A model generated the notes under the pieces. That model saw only the letters and a list, made by a program, of their open reading frames with translations, had not been told where the DNA came from and made no database searches. From Rhynchosporium graminicola (lineage: Eukaryota; Ascomycota; Leotiomycetes; Helotiales; Ploettnerulaceae), in contig FJUW01000037.1 of NCBI GenBank assembly GCA_900074885.1, positions 186,001 to 250,000 of the forward strand: a stretch of 64,000 nt of DNA, written 5' to 3'. Below are positions 32,639-44,471 of the stretch, piece after piece. Made by a program: the position numbers and the translations under genes. How positions within the stretch are numbered: the stretch's first letter is position 1; every line of letters starts with the position of its first letter.

Positions 32639-32906
32639 TATAATAATATAAGACTTAAGGTAGTATATAAGTAAGAATAAATAAGTAGAGAAACTAAGAG
32701 TAATCTTATATAATTTACTACAAAGGAAATAAAAAGATAAGAAAGGAAGAAGAAGAGAGATAGAGTATAAAGTACCTTATATATATATACTAGTACTAGT
32801 CCGATACTATACCGGGTCAGATACTAGTTCTGCCGAGATACCTATGAACTCGGGCCCTGTTATCTATCCTTCTTCTCATATGATATTCAGGTGAGCTATT
32901 ATCATA
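32639..32906 (-). repeat. 5' LTR of A1
   Basis: 268 bp. It differs from the 3' LTR of A1 mostly by transitions, so the difference reflects RIP more than age. Confidence 0.9.
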
Positions 32907-33131
32907 ATTAATATAAAGTCTTTCCCTAGGTAGTCGATAAATACTAATATCTTATTAAATCCTTAGTTATTAAGCGAGAAGTCCTTAAAATCTATAGCTA
33001 AGTACTATATAAGGTAGCTAAGTACTAGTAATAAGTAGAGGAATCCTTACTATTTCGTCTGTTTCGAATGAGAATATTAGTAAGAGCGATAATTACGAAT
33101 ATACTATTTTATATCTAATATAAGTCCTTTC

Positions 33132-33366
33132 TGTGACGCTTGCCCTAGAAAGGTCTCAACACTACCTGAGTAATAAGACCTCATATTACTATGAATATGA
33201 AGTAGTAAGAATCACTTAAGAATCTATAACTAAGGAGTAAAGAAGTAGAGAGAGAATAGAAGTATATATATGAAAAGGGGCCCCTAAACTCTACTCGTGT
33301 AATCTCGCTTAGTAGTAAGTGTTTCTACTAATAGGGAGAGACCTCTAAACCTGACTAGTTATTATA
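33132..33366 (-). repeat. LTR of family C (235 bp)
   Basis: Not related in sequence to the A, B and D LTRs apart from the TG...CA-type ends. Only one copy is in the window. Confidence 0.8.
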
Positions 33367-34291
33367 CTACCCCCCTCTCTGAAAAAAGCTCGCCCTCGAG
33401 CGTTAGTCTATCTCCTTATTACTATTAAGGTAGTCGTAATTATTAATTCTATCGTAAAAAGCTTTTAGCTAATTAGGTAGTCTAGCAAGAGGTCTAGCTT
33501 ATATTAGGTTATTAAAGTGGAATTATTATAGCTTAGCGGGAGCGTATTTAATATCTATAGCGTTATACTATATGAGATCGACGTCTTGATTTAACTAGGA
33601 AACTCGATATAAGAGGCTATTACGCTACTTACAGCACGTAAGTATATCTTCGATCTCTTATTTATTATTACTAGTAATATTAATAGGTAGTAGTAGCAGT
33701 GAGGTTTATCCTAGTAAGGGGTCGTTTAGATACTTCCGTAGCTTAGTAGCAGGGAATACGTTATATACTTTCATACTAGTAAGGAGCTCTAGATAATAAG
33801 AGCTTCTAACCTTTTTAATTACACANGTTATACTACCCCCCCCTCCGAAAAAAGCTCGCCCTCGAGCGTTAGTCTATCTCCTTATTACTATTAAAGTAGT
33901 CGTAATTATTAATTCTATCGTAAAAAGCTTTTAGCTAATTAGGTAGTCTAGCAAGAGGTCTAGCTTATATTAGGTTATTAAAGTGGAATTATTATAGCTT
34001 AGCGGGAGCGTATTTAATATCTATAGCGTTATACTATATGAGATCGACGTCTTGATTTAACTAGGAAACTCGATATAAGAGGCTATTACGCTACTTACAG
34101 CACGTAAGTATATCTTCGATCTCTTATTTATTATTACTAGTAATATTAATAGGTAGTAGTAGCAGTGAGGTTTATCCTAGTAAGGGGTCGTTTAGATACT
34201 TCCGTAGCTTAGTAGCAGGGAATACGTTATATACTTTCATACTAGTAAGGAGCTCTAGATAATAAGAGCTTCTAACCTTTTTAATTACACA
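33362..34291. other. Near-identical 466-bp duplication around a single N (33825)
   Basis: The sequence before the N is repeated after it with one substitution in the body and small differences in the C-run at the start. This is what two overlapping contig ends joined without merging would look like. Confidence 0.85.
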
Positions 34292-36713
34292 GAAAGGTCC
34301 GTTAGTCAAGAAGTCGAGTTTTTTACTAGGTTAAGTACTTATAAAGTAGCGTATATCTAGCTAGATAAAGTCATCTATAGTAAAGTCGACTTCATAGCGT
34401 AAGCGATTATAGGATTAGGATATCTTAGCTTATATACGTTAGAAGCTAGATTAAGTAGTAGTTTAAGCGTTATATAAGCGATTAGCGTAATCTAGAGCTT
34501 ACTAAGTATTCAACTTATTAGTAAGCATAGCAGAATCAAGTAGGTCTTTCCAATTCCAATTAATATAGGGTATATATCTATAAATAACTTCAAAAAGTAA
34601 GAGACCTCTAAGGGATTCGTAAGGGAGAGTTATTTAAGCGTAGTCTATAATAAGTAAGAATTCCGACTAGTCGTCTTAATAGTAAGAGATAAAAAGTCAT
34701 AATCTGCGTTAGAGATATTAGTTATAGATCTCTATTTAGCTATCTATTTACAAGTAGTCTACTATAGAAAGCTATCTTTTAGTACCGAGAATTATAATAA
34801 CTATAGTCTAAAAACGAGAAATAAATTAAGGCCCTCTATCAGAGGTAATTATTAATAGAGCTCCGAAATAGCAGTATACGTAGTACAAGTAAAGCTTTAT
34901 AAGGTCGCGCGTATCAGAGGTCTTTCAGCATAGAATACTAATTACTTATTTACTGAAATAGTCGATAAATACGAGAACGTTATTGTAGCTATATTTATCG
35001 CAGTTAAAGCTATAGTAATCGACTGTAATATACTCCTATAGATATAATAGTACGAGTAGAGGTTAGAGGAGGCCCGGTTTCTTATCACGCAGCACTTAAA
35101 TTCGTTAGTAAGTATAATAGTTATAATAATACTAGTTAATAGTTAAAGCGATTCCGTACTACTAGTATTATAATACTAGTAGTTATAAGGTCTTCTTTAC
35201 ACTTAGATAGGCAGTCTCTAATCGGTCGTATACTTCGCGTATAAGTAGCGTGCGAAAGTATAAGATATCAAGTATAATTAGTCTTCTTTCATAAAGTAGA
35301 AGATCTTTTTCTATAGTTAGTTTTCCAGGAGTAGCAGAGAGAGCTTATTTCTGTAAAGCTTAAAGTAATAGCGTAATACGATTAGCGTTAAGTACTTACT
35401 ATACTATAGAAAAGACTAGCGATAAGTTAGCGACTTCTAAAGCGTTAATAAGCTCAAAGTTATCTATAGAATCAGAGCTATTCCGGAGGTTACTTATAAG
35501 TAGTACTAGATCGATTTAGTTTTCGCGTAGTAGCTACTATAAACACTAAGTTCTTTTAGCGTTATTCTAGTTATCTAATTTATCTATTCTACGAGAGAGA
35601 GCGTTAGCAAGTAGATTATACTTCATAGGTCGATAGGTAATTATAAAGTTATAATCTGCGAGTAGCTCGGCCTATCAGGCTTATCGTGCGTTCAGCTATT
35701 TAGAGGTTATAAAGTACTTAAGAGCTTTATAATTAGTAACGACACAGATCTAATATAATACGCCTACGAGCTCAGATCTCTAGTTACTAAAAGATCGTAT
35801 AATTATAAGTATTTCCTTATCATAAACAGCGTAATTAAGCTCAGCAGGTAGTATAGTCTTAGAGAAGTAAGCTACTAGGAACTAATCTTCGTCGTGCTAT
35901 TATAATAGCACACCTACTATTACTCTATCACTAGCGTCTATTTCGATTATATAAAGTAGATATTACTAATAGTAGTAAAGGAGTAATACTAAAGTAAGAG
36001 CGTGCTTTAGGTGATCAAAAGTATCTTTACACTCCCTAGCGAACCGAAATAATATATTATTTTTAATAAGTTATATAAGAGGTTTTACGATAATTCCGTA
36101 GTCCTTAATAAATCGTTAGTAGAAGTTATAAAAGCCTAAGAATAATTATACGCCCTTAACTATAGTCAGGTAATTCTAAGATTATATAATATTAACCTTC
36201 TAAAGGTCTACCTCGATCCTAGAAGTAGAGATAATAAATCTAAGGTATTTAGTATAAGTAACGTTAAATTCATACTTCTTAAGGTTAGCTTATAATCTAG
36301 CGTCTTACAATCGTTATAGCACCTTATATACGTGTAATTAATACTATAGTAGGTCGTTAGAGTAGATTAGAATATCATCTAGATATACTATATAAAAGTC
36401 ATCTAAGTAGTCGAATAAGATATTATTCATATATCGCTAGTATATCGCAGGGCCGTTAGTCAGACCGAAAGGGAGTACCTTACACTTATATACACTATAA
36501 CAGGTCCGGAAAGTCGTATACTCTTCAGAGGCTAAATCTATTCGAATTCGGTAGAACGCCTAGCGAATATCTAGTTTAGTAAATATCTTAGTAGTAGAGA
36601 TTCTAGCTAGCGTTTTATCGATTAATAGTAATAGATATTAATCCTTCCTCGTAAAGTTATTAAGTACGCGAAAGTCGATATAGAATCTTAGACTTCTATT
36701 AGCTTTCTTAATN

Positions 36714-38302
36714 TAATAATATATCTAAGGTATTTAGTCTAAGTAATATAGAATTCGCTTTTCTTAATATCTACTTAGAGTCCGGTATCTATTAAGTATT
36801 ATAGTACTAATTTAATATATTCCTTATATTCCTAGAGCGTTTCCGAGTATATAAGAATATTATCTAAGTAAGCTATATAGAAGTTATTTAGATAGTCTAG
36901 TAGTATATTATTTATATATCGCTAGTATATACTAGGTCTATTATAAAGCCTAAAAGATAGTACTTTATATTTATAAGATTCGAAGCAGGTTCGGAAGATA
37001 ATATACTCCTCGGATTCGGGGTCTATATAGATATAGTTAAATACTATCCGGATATCTAGTTTAGTAAAGATTACTACTTTAGATATACGAGTTAAGAGCT
37101 TATTAATCCTAGGTATTAAGTAGGAATCCTTTCGAGTGATCGTATTAAGCTTACGATAATTAATATAGAAGCGTAATCCTCTATCGGCTTTCTTAATAAA
37201 TAGTATAAGTAATATAAAGGAACTTTAGCTAGATTCGATAAATCTCTTATTTAGGTTCTCTATAAAGTACTCCTTAGTTACTTATAGTTTATCTATAGAT
37301 TACTAATATAAGAGCGAATATACATTAGGTAAAAGTTCTTCTAGAATAATTTTATAATTATATAAGTAATATAGTAAAAGAATATTAGAATCCTACTTAG
37401 AAAAGGTTTCTTTAAGAGTATAGTATTATTCTAATAGCTTTTTAGCTATAAGTCGTTTAGTATTAGGATCCTTAGGAGAATCGCTATTTAGATAGTCTTA
37501 TAAAAAGCGATATATCTTATAAATAATAGTAAAGAATAATTCGAAACTTTTATATTTTATATTAAAGTAAAAAGCTATAGTACTAATTTAGTAAATCGGA
37601 ACTAGTTTCTAGATCCTTAGAGGTTAAAAGAAGTACTTATAGTAGAGCTTCGGCGCAGGTACTTTTCTTAATGAATTCGAAGCGGGAAAGAGTTCGGATT
37701 CCTTAGCGATAAGCGGAAATAAGTTAAATAATAAGGATAATATATTAATATATTATATCGCTACTATTTAGTATAATCGCTATTAGTTTAGCTAGTTTAT
37801 AGCTAAGTTCCGCGCGTTAGTATTAATTTAGTAAGATCGATTAATACTAGGTTTATAAGGCGATAGAGTTATAATTATCTTCTTATCGTATCAGAGGGTA
37901 GCTAGATAGTATTCCGGCTATAGAAACTTATAGTAGAGCGTATCTAGCTTAACCTGAAAACGTCGTATTTATTTAATACTAATAATTATATCTTATTATC
38001 CTAAATCGAGAAGAATAAAAGAGTAATTATAAATACGCTTATTATTAATAGAAAGGTATAAATATATGAAATAAGTAATATAGGTTCTAATAGACTATTA
38101 GAACTTACGTATTAGAATAGAATAGAGTAGTAGCTCGATTTTGATACTAAGGGCCCCTGATAGTCGTCCGGTAAGAGTGCGATTAATAAATAGATAATTA
38201 TTCACTCTAGTATCGATTAAGCTACTTATAGAAACTCTTAGTCTATTTATACTAACTATAATCGGGTATATAAATTACTTATCTCCTATTAGGGAGTTAA
38301 GG
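36714..38302 (-). mobile_element. Gypsy family A copy A2, left part
   Basis: pol sequence from the RT region (gap at 36713) to the gag-pol junction, ending in TAAGG, where A3 is inserted. It resumes with TAAGG at 58101. The RT palm block is at about 36850-36920 and again reads YLDN. Confidence 0.8.
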
Positions 38303-38570
38303 TATAACGATATAAGACTTAAGGCGGTATATAAGTAAGAATAAATAAGTAGGAAAGCTAAGAGCGATCTTATATAGTTTACTACGAAGAAAACAAAAAG
38401 ATAAGGAAAGAAGAAGAAGAGAGATAGAGTATAAAGCACCTTATATATATATACTTGTACTAGTCTGATACTATACCGGGTCAGATACTAGTTCTACCGG
38501 GATACCTATGAACTTAGGCCTTATTATCTATCTTTCTTCTTATATAATATTCAAGTAAGCTATCGTTATA
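38303..38570 (-). repeat. 3' LTR of A3
   Basis: 268 bp, preceded by TAAGG. Confidence 0.9.
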
Positions 38571-39100
38571 TTACTCCCCTCCTAAGAAGAGCTTAACCCT
38601 AAGCTCGGAAGGTTATAGTTTATACTAGAATTAGTCTTTATTATAACTATTTTTATTAATATTCGCGTAATAAGCACTAGCCGCTCTTTAGTAGTAATAA
38701 ATTCTTTATTAGGTTCTGATTAGTTATATCGCTATAATAGTACTATATTAGTCGTAGCTTCTAAATCAGGTAGTAAGTAGTATTTACTTTATCTGTTTAT
38801 AATAGGAGTCGAGTTTAAGTAAGGCGTAAAGTATATAAAGGAAAGGGTTTATTAATATTAGAGCTTTTCCTTTTTAACTATAATAACTACTTTAACTTAT
38901 AAGTTTATTCTCCTTAGACTATAATATAGCTCCTAGAGTAGGTATCGTTACTAACTACTATAGTAATCTATTATAATCTTATATATTAATCGACCTAATT
39001 AACTCTTCTCTTAATATAAGTAAGTTTCCTATCTTAGTCTTAAGGATAGTCCTTAAGTGCAGTATAGGGGTTTTATAGATCTATAACGCTAACTCTTATA

Positions 39101-41555
39101 ATACTTTTACTAGTACCTGCTAGTGCTTTTTTAGTAGCGTATTATATATATTACTTATAGTATATTCGCGCTTTCCTTAAGATAAAGTATAATAATACTC
39201 CTATTTTAGAACTTCTATACTTATTTAATAAGCCTAACTCTAAGCTTTATAAGTATTATTTAGCGTTAAAGAGTAGTTATAAGTATATGAGTTACTTAAA
39301 CCTGAATATAATTATATATACTAACGCGTTATAATTACCTAATTATATTAATATAAAGTATATTATTTTATCCGGTTTACTTCTTAGTAGTAAAGCTAAG
39401 AACGCGGAGCTAAATCGGGGCAGTATCGTAGCTACTTATAAAGCGATTAATCGGATCTATTATCTTACGAAATCTGCTACTTCTACTATTACGTTAGAGA
39501 TTACTACTATATAATTAGTAGAGACTTAGGCTTTAAGGCGTTCTACAAAGATGTGACGGCGTATGGTATACGTGGCAGATACGGGCCAGTATCGGTGCCT
39601 TAGGCATACCCTCCTTGTATATATAGAAGGTGCAGACTCCTTTAGAGCTCTATATCTTTCTGTTTCCTTCGTACTAGACTATATAAGATCGCTCTTAGCC
39701 TCCCTACTTATTTATTCTTACTTATATATTACCTTAAGTCTTATATTATTATATTAAATAGAAAGATTAAGACCGCCGGGGATAATATTAAATAATATCT
39801 TACTTAGAAAACTCGATTCGCACGTACGACTACTAGGGAGCTCTTCACTAAGTTATCTCTACTTACCTTAGATTTTCGGAATTATACGGAAATAATTAGT
39901 ATTATTAATTACGAATTCGATAGTTAAGTTTTCAAAAGAGCTAAGATTCTAGAGATCTCTCGGATAGCTAGGAATTTAAATATAATTTAGCCTTAGAAGT
40001 ACTAGTATTACTACGAAGTTACTCTCGGATACTTCGAAACTCGTTCCTTTATATATACGAAGTAAAACAATAAACGAATTTTAAGTGGAAACTTCCCTAT
40101 AAGCCCTAATATTTATTATCTCCTTACCTGATTTTAACCTTCCGAAAGTAGCTCTAATAGCGAAAAACCTTACTTTTAAGCTAAGACGAAGTAGCTTATT
40201 ACTTTAGCGGAAATTACTAGAATCCGACTCGTAACCCTTATACCTTAGTATAATTTATCCCCTTTAGTAGAATCGACCTCCTTCTACTAGAAAAGAACCT
40301 TTATCTCCTTACCTAACTTTAACCTTCCGAAAGTAGCTCTAATAGCGAAAAACCTTACTTTTAAGCTAGGACGAAGTAGCTTATTACTTTAGCGGAAATT
40401 ACCGGAATCCGACTCGTAACCCTTATACCCCGGTATAATTTATCCTCCTTAGCAGAATCGACCTCTTTCTACTAGAACTTTTAATTTAATACTTTCTATA
40501 TCTACTTAACGAAGATATCTGACTCTCTTTAATCTTTTAGCTTCTTTAGAATTCGATTTAGACTTTCGTTTCTTTCGTAACTTTTAAGTATTTTAATTAC
40601 TCGCTTAGCCTTACTTATTTAGTAAAACTCGGTATTATAATTACCGGAGATTACGTTTCCTTCTATAGAAGAGATAATCTCAGTACTAAATTAGTATCTA
40701 TAGTTTCAGTTTAATAGAAATTTAGAAGGTTATCTTAATATTTAACTACGTTTTATACTTACTTTATTTCCTTAGTTACTTCGATTCTTTAAGGCTCGAG
40801 GGCGAGCCTTTATCTTAGAAGGGGGTAATATAACGGCGCATAGTATACGTAGCAGATACGGGCTAGTATCGGTGCCTTAGGCATACCCTCCTTATATATA
40901 TAGAAGGTGTAGACTCCTTTAGAGCTCTGTATCTTTCTGTTTCCTTCGTACTAGACTATATAAGATCGCTCTTAGCTTCCCTACTTGTTTATTCTTACTT
41001 ATATACCGCCTTGAGTCTTATATCGTTATAAAAGAAAGTATTTAAGAAGTTAGAGTTTATTAAAGTAATAAGTTAAGATCTTAAATCCTTAGATATTAAT
41101 ATAATACTAATATAATATAAGATCTAGATCTTTTAATAATAGATTCGGCGAAATCTAAGTTAATAGTATAAATAGTATTAAAGTAAATAAAAGAGTTAAA
41201 TAGTATTATATAGGAATTTATAAAGAAAGCTATATTTAAAGCTATAATATCTAATACTAAGAGAAAAAGGAATTTACTTTCTAGTTCAGAGATAGTATTA
41301 GATCTAGATACTCTCGGACTCTCTCTAAAGAAGAAAGCTTATAAGATTAGCTATTATATTTAGTCTATTACTAGAGCTATATTAGTAGATTTAAGTAAGG
41401 AGTTAGATATAATAGTTCTAGTTCTAGATATTCTAGATTTATTAGAAGCTCTAGAGAACTTAGGAGAGAAAGCTAGTAAAGTAAAGATAATTAAAGAAAT
41501 AGAGTTTTAGATATAGTATTATTACGAAGTATAATCAGGGGATTATCCTTAGTAA
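39101..41555 (+). pseudogene. Antisense-strand gene of A3, interrupted by B2
   Basis: Exon 1 is split at 39551 by element B2 and resumes at 41036. When B2 and one TSD copy are removed, the intron (GTAATAAG at 41065) falls exactly 480 nt after the equivalent first codon, as in A0, A1 and A4. Exon 2 ends in the TAG-TAA cluster at 41550-41555. Confidence 0.6.
39552..41030 (+). mobile_element. Non-autonomous LTR element B2, complete
   Basis: 1479 bp. LTRs 39552-39753 and 40829-41030, each exactly 202 bp; target duplication AAAGA at 39547-39551 and 41031-41035. The internal part is only 1075 bp, with no gag or pol motif. It ends in the hairpin GCTCGAGGGCGAGC (40794-40807) and a polypurine tract AGAAGGGGG (40817-40825). 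An internal tandem duplication with 185-bp period starts at 40117 and 40302. The start of its internal region (TTAAATAGAAAGATTAAGA) is nearly the same as in A, so it probably used A's priming site and enzymes. Confidence 0.88.
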
Positions 41556-43500
41556 TAAATTCTAATACTAGTAACTATAATAGCTTATTATCCTTTAAGT
41601 AATTATAGTTATCTATTCTGTTTTCCTAAGCTTTAATCTACTATTCTAGTTTATATAGAGATCTAGGTTTACTTAGGTTAGTAATATAGAAGTCTCTGAG
41701 CTTATATAGAGTACCTATTAGATCAGAAGCGTTATACTAAGTCAGGTCCGGGTTATAGCTTAGCTAACTAACTTAATACTTCAGATTACCTCTTAGGAGC
41801 TATATAATAAGTATATCTTATAACTCTTACTCTTCTTAAGTAGCGATAACCTCTTAGGGTAAGTTTAGTAACTCCTAGCTTAGTAATAAGTTATCCGAGT
41901 CTTTAAAGAGTAATTCGAGAGCGAATATATTATAAATAGAAGATCCCGAGGGTAAATCTAGCTTATAAGAGTATCTGATCTTAGCTAGGACTTAATATAG
42001 TCTTACCTAGAGACTTAATAGCTTCTTATTTAGCTAGTGATTCTTAAGGTTCCTTATAAAGAGAAATCCCTTATCTTTAACTTCCTAGTTAATATTATGC
42101 TATTTCGGGTCAGTTATAGCACTTATCTTATACTAAGTAGCTAGTATATTAGCTTTTATAACCTCGATAGCAGATTTAGTATATTTAGCTAGGGATTCAG
42201 TATTAGTATAATTAAGCTTCTCTTATAGTATTAATCCGGTAAGTTACTTCTAATCCTAGCTATTCCGTAGTAATATACTATATTTAAGGGTATATAGCGC
42301 TATACTAATAGAATCATAAGGTAAAGTTATTTAAGCGCGGTCTATTATTAGTAGTAGTTCGCCCTAGTTACTCTAGTAGTAATTAATAAAGGATCTAGAG
42401 CGTTAGTTAATATACTGATTTATAATCTCCGTTTATCTATTAGTTTACTAGTAGAAGGAGATAGAGAGCTTAACTTTAACTCTAATTATATAGTAAAACT
42501 CTTACTAGAAAGATAAGACTAACTAAGCTCCTTAGTTAGATATAATTAACTTAGAGGTATATCCGAAATAATATATTTATTAGATAAATAATATCGCTAT
42601 CCCGCGAGTATCGATATTATAGTAGTATAATATCGATATAAAGTCTTTCCTTAGGCAGTCGATAAATACTAATATCCTATTAAGTCCTTAGTTATTAGGT
42701 AAGTATAACGATATAAGACTTAAGGCGGTATACAAGTAAGAATAAATAAGTAGGAAAGCTAAGAGCGATCTTATATAGTCTACTATAAAGGAAATAAAAA
42801 GATAAGGAAGGAAGAAGAAGAGAGATAGAGTATAAAGCACCTTATATATATATACCGGTACTAGTCTGATACTATACCGGGTTAGATACTAGTTCTGCCG
42901 GGATACCTATGAACTCGGGCCCTATTATCTATCCTTCTTCTTATATAATATTCAGGTAAGCTATTATTATATTACCCCCCCCCTAAGAAGAGCTTCACCC
43001 TAAGCTCGGAAGGTTATAGTTTATATTAGAATTAGTCTTTATTATAACTATTTTCGTCGATATTCGCGTAATAAGTACTAGCCGCTCTTTAGTAGTAGTA
43101 AATTCTTTATTAGGTTCTAACTAGTTATATTACTATAATAATACTATATTAGTTATAGCTTCTAAATCGGGCGGTAAGTAGTATTTACTTTATCTATTTA
43201 TAATAGGAGTCGAGTTAAGTAGAGCGTAAAGTATATAAAGAAAGGAGTTTATTAATATTAGAGCTTTTCCTTTTTAATCGCGATAACTACTTTAACTTAT
43301 AAGTTTACTCTCCCTAGATTATAATATAGCTCCTAGAGTAGGTATTATTACTAACTACTATAGTAGTCTACTATAATCTTATATATTAATCGACCTAATC
43401 GACTCTTCTCTTAATATAAGTAAGTTTCTTATCTTAGTTTTAGGGATAATCCTTAAGTATAGTATAAGAGTTTTATAGATTTATAACGCTAACTCCTATA

Positions 43501-44471
43501 GTGCTTTTACTAGTTCCTGCTAGTACTCTTTCGGCGGCGTATCGTATATATTACTTGCGATATATTCGCGCTTTCCTTAAGATAAAGTATAATAATACTC
43601 TTATTTTAGAACTCTTATACTTATTTAATAAGCTTAACTTTAAGCTTTATAAGTATTATTTAGTATTAAAGAGTAATTATAAGTATATAAGTTACTTAAA
43701 TATAAACGTAGTTATATATACTAACGCGTTATAGTTACTTAACTATATTAATATAAAGTATATTATTTTATCTAGTTTACTTCTTAGTAGTAAAGCTAAA
43801 GATGCGGAGCTAAATCGGAGTAGTATTATAGCTACTTATAAAGCTATTAATTAGATCTATTATCTCGCGAAATCTGCTACTCTTACTATTACGTTAGAGA
43901 TTACTATTATATAATTAATAGAGACTTAAGCTTTAAGGTATTCTATAGAGAAAGTATTTAAGAAGTTAGAGTTTATTAAAGTAATAAGTTACGATCTTAA
44001 ACCCTTAGATACTAGTATAATACTAACGCGATATAGGATTTAGATCTTCTAATAGTTAATTCGGCGAAGTCTAAGTTAATAGCTAAAATAGTATTAAAGT
44101 AAATAAAAGAATTAAATAGTATTATATAGGAATTTATAAAGAAGGCTATATTTAAAGCTACGATATCTAATACTAAAGGAAAGAGGAATTTGCCTTCTAG
44201 TTTAGAGATAGCGTCGGATCTAGATACTCCCGGACCCTCTCTAAAGAAGAAAGCTTATAGGATTAGCTATTATACTTAGTCTACTACTAGGGCTATATTA
44301 GTAGATTTAAGTAAGGAGTTAGATATAATAGTTCCGGTTCTAGATATTCTAGATTTATTAGAAGCTCCGGAGAACTTAAGGAAGAAAGCTAGTAAAGTAG
44401 AAGTAGTTAAAGAAGTAGAGTTTTAGATATAGCGTTATTATAGAGTATAATTAGGAGATTATTCTTAGTAA
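43501..44471 (+). pseudogene. Antisense-strand gene of A4, intron intact
   Basis: Exon 1 up to 43980 (480 nt from the GTG). Intron 43981-44036: GTAATAAGT at the 5' end, TACTAAC at 44021-44027, TATAG at the 3' end, 56 nt, all signals preserved. Exon 2 from 44037 to the stop cluster at 44466-44471. Both exon lengths equal those of A0 and A1 to the base. Confidence 0.7.

Larger units (their letters stand above)
25134..32906 (-). mobile_element. Complete Ty3/gypsy retrotransposon A1, RIP-inactivated
   Basis: 7773 bp with 268-bp LTRs at 25134-25401 (3') and 32639-32906 (5'). In element sense (minus) the order is LTR, gag with a zinc-knuckle relic (31022-31071), protease/RT (RT active site near 29400-29480), RNase H and integrase (down to about 27000), the oppositely oriented two-exon gene (25932-26902), hairpin and polypurine tract, LTR. 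The gag-pol frames are full of TAG/TAA, mostly where Trp or Gln is expected. No TSD is seen (GTTAC versus ATTAA). It is the only copy of this family in the window that is uninterrupted and free of scaffold gaps. Confidence 0.85.
22591..33131 (-). mobile_element. Gypsy family A copy A0, interrupted and incomplete
   Basis: 3' LTR 22591-22858 and internal sequence 22859-25133; then the complete copy A1 is nested inside; A0 resumes at 32907-33131 before element C. About 300 bp of A0 are missing at the A1 insertion point when compared with A1 at 27675-27975. The flanks GTTAC and ATTAA are not a matching target duplication, so a deletion accompanied or followed the insertion. The 5' LTR of A0 is not in the assembled sequence. 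Confidence 0.75.
33132..36712 (-). mobile_element. Ty3/gypsy element C, 3' half, with well-preserved RT block
   Basis: 3' LTR 33132-33366 (235 bp, TGTGACGC to TTATTATA on plus), then the reversed polypurine tract and hairpin GCTCGCCCTCGAGC (33388-33401). The minus-strand pol includes, near 36370-36480, LPFGLTNGPAIY and YIVYLDDILIYSND, with the YLDD catalytic pair intact. Near 33480-33610 the pol C-terminus reads like a chromodomain tail, with TAG at likely Trp sites. The element was inserted into A0 and is cut off at the scaffold gap 36713, so its gag and 5' LTR are missing. About 466 bp are present twice around the gap at 33825. It is less RIP-mutated than A. Confidence 0.82.

Noticed and set aside
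25134..32906. 5-bp target duplication for A1
   Set aside because: Flanks GTTAC and ATTAA differ at two positions, and about 300 bp of A0 are missing at the site, so a clean insertion cannot be claimed.
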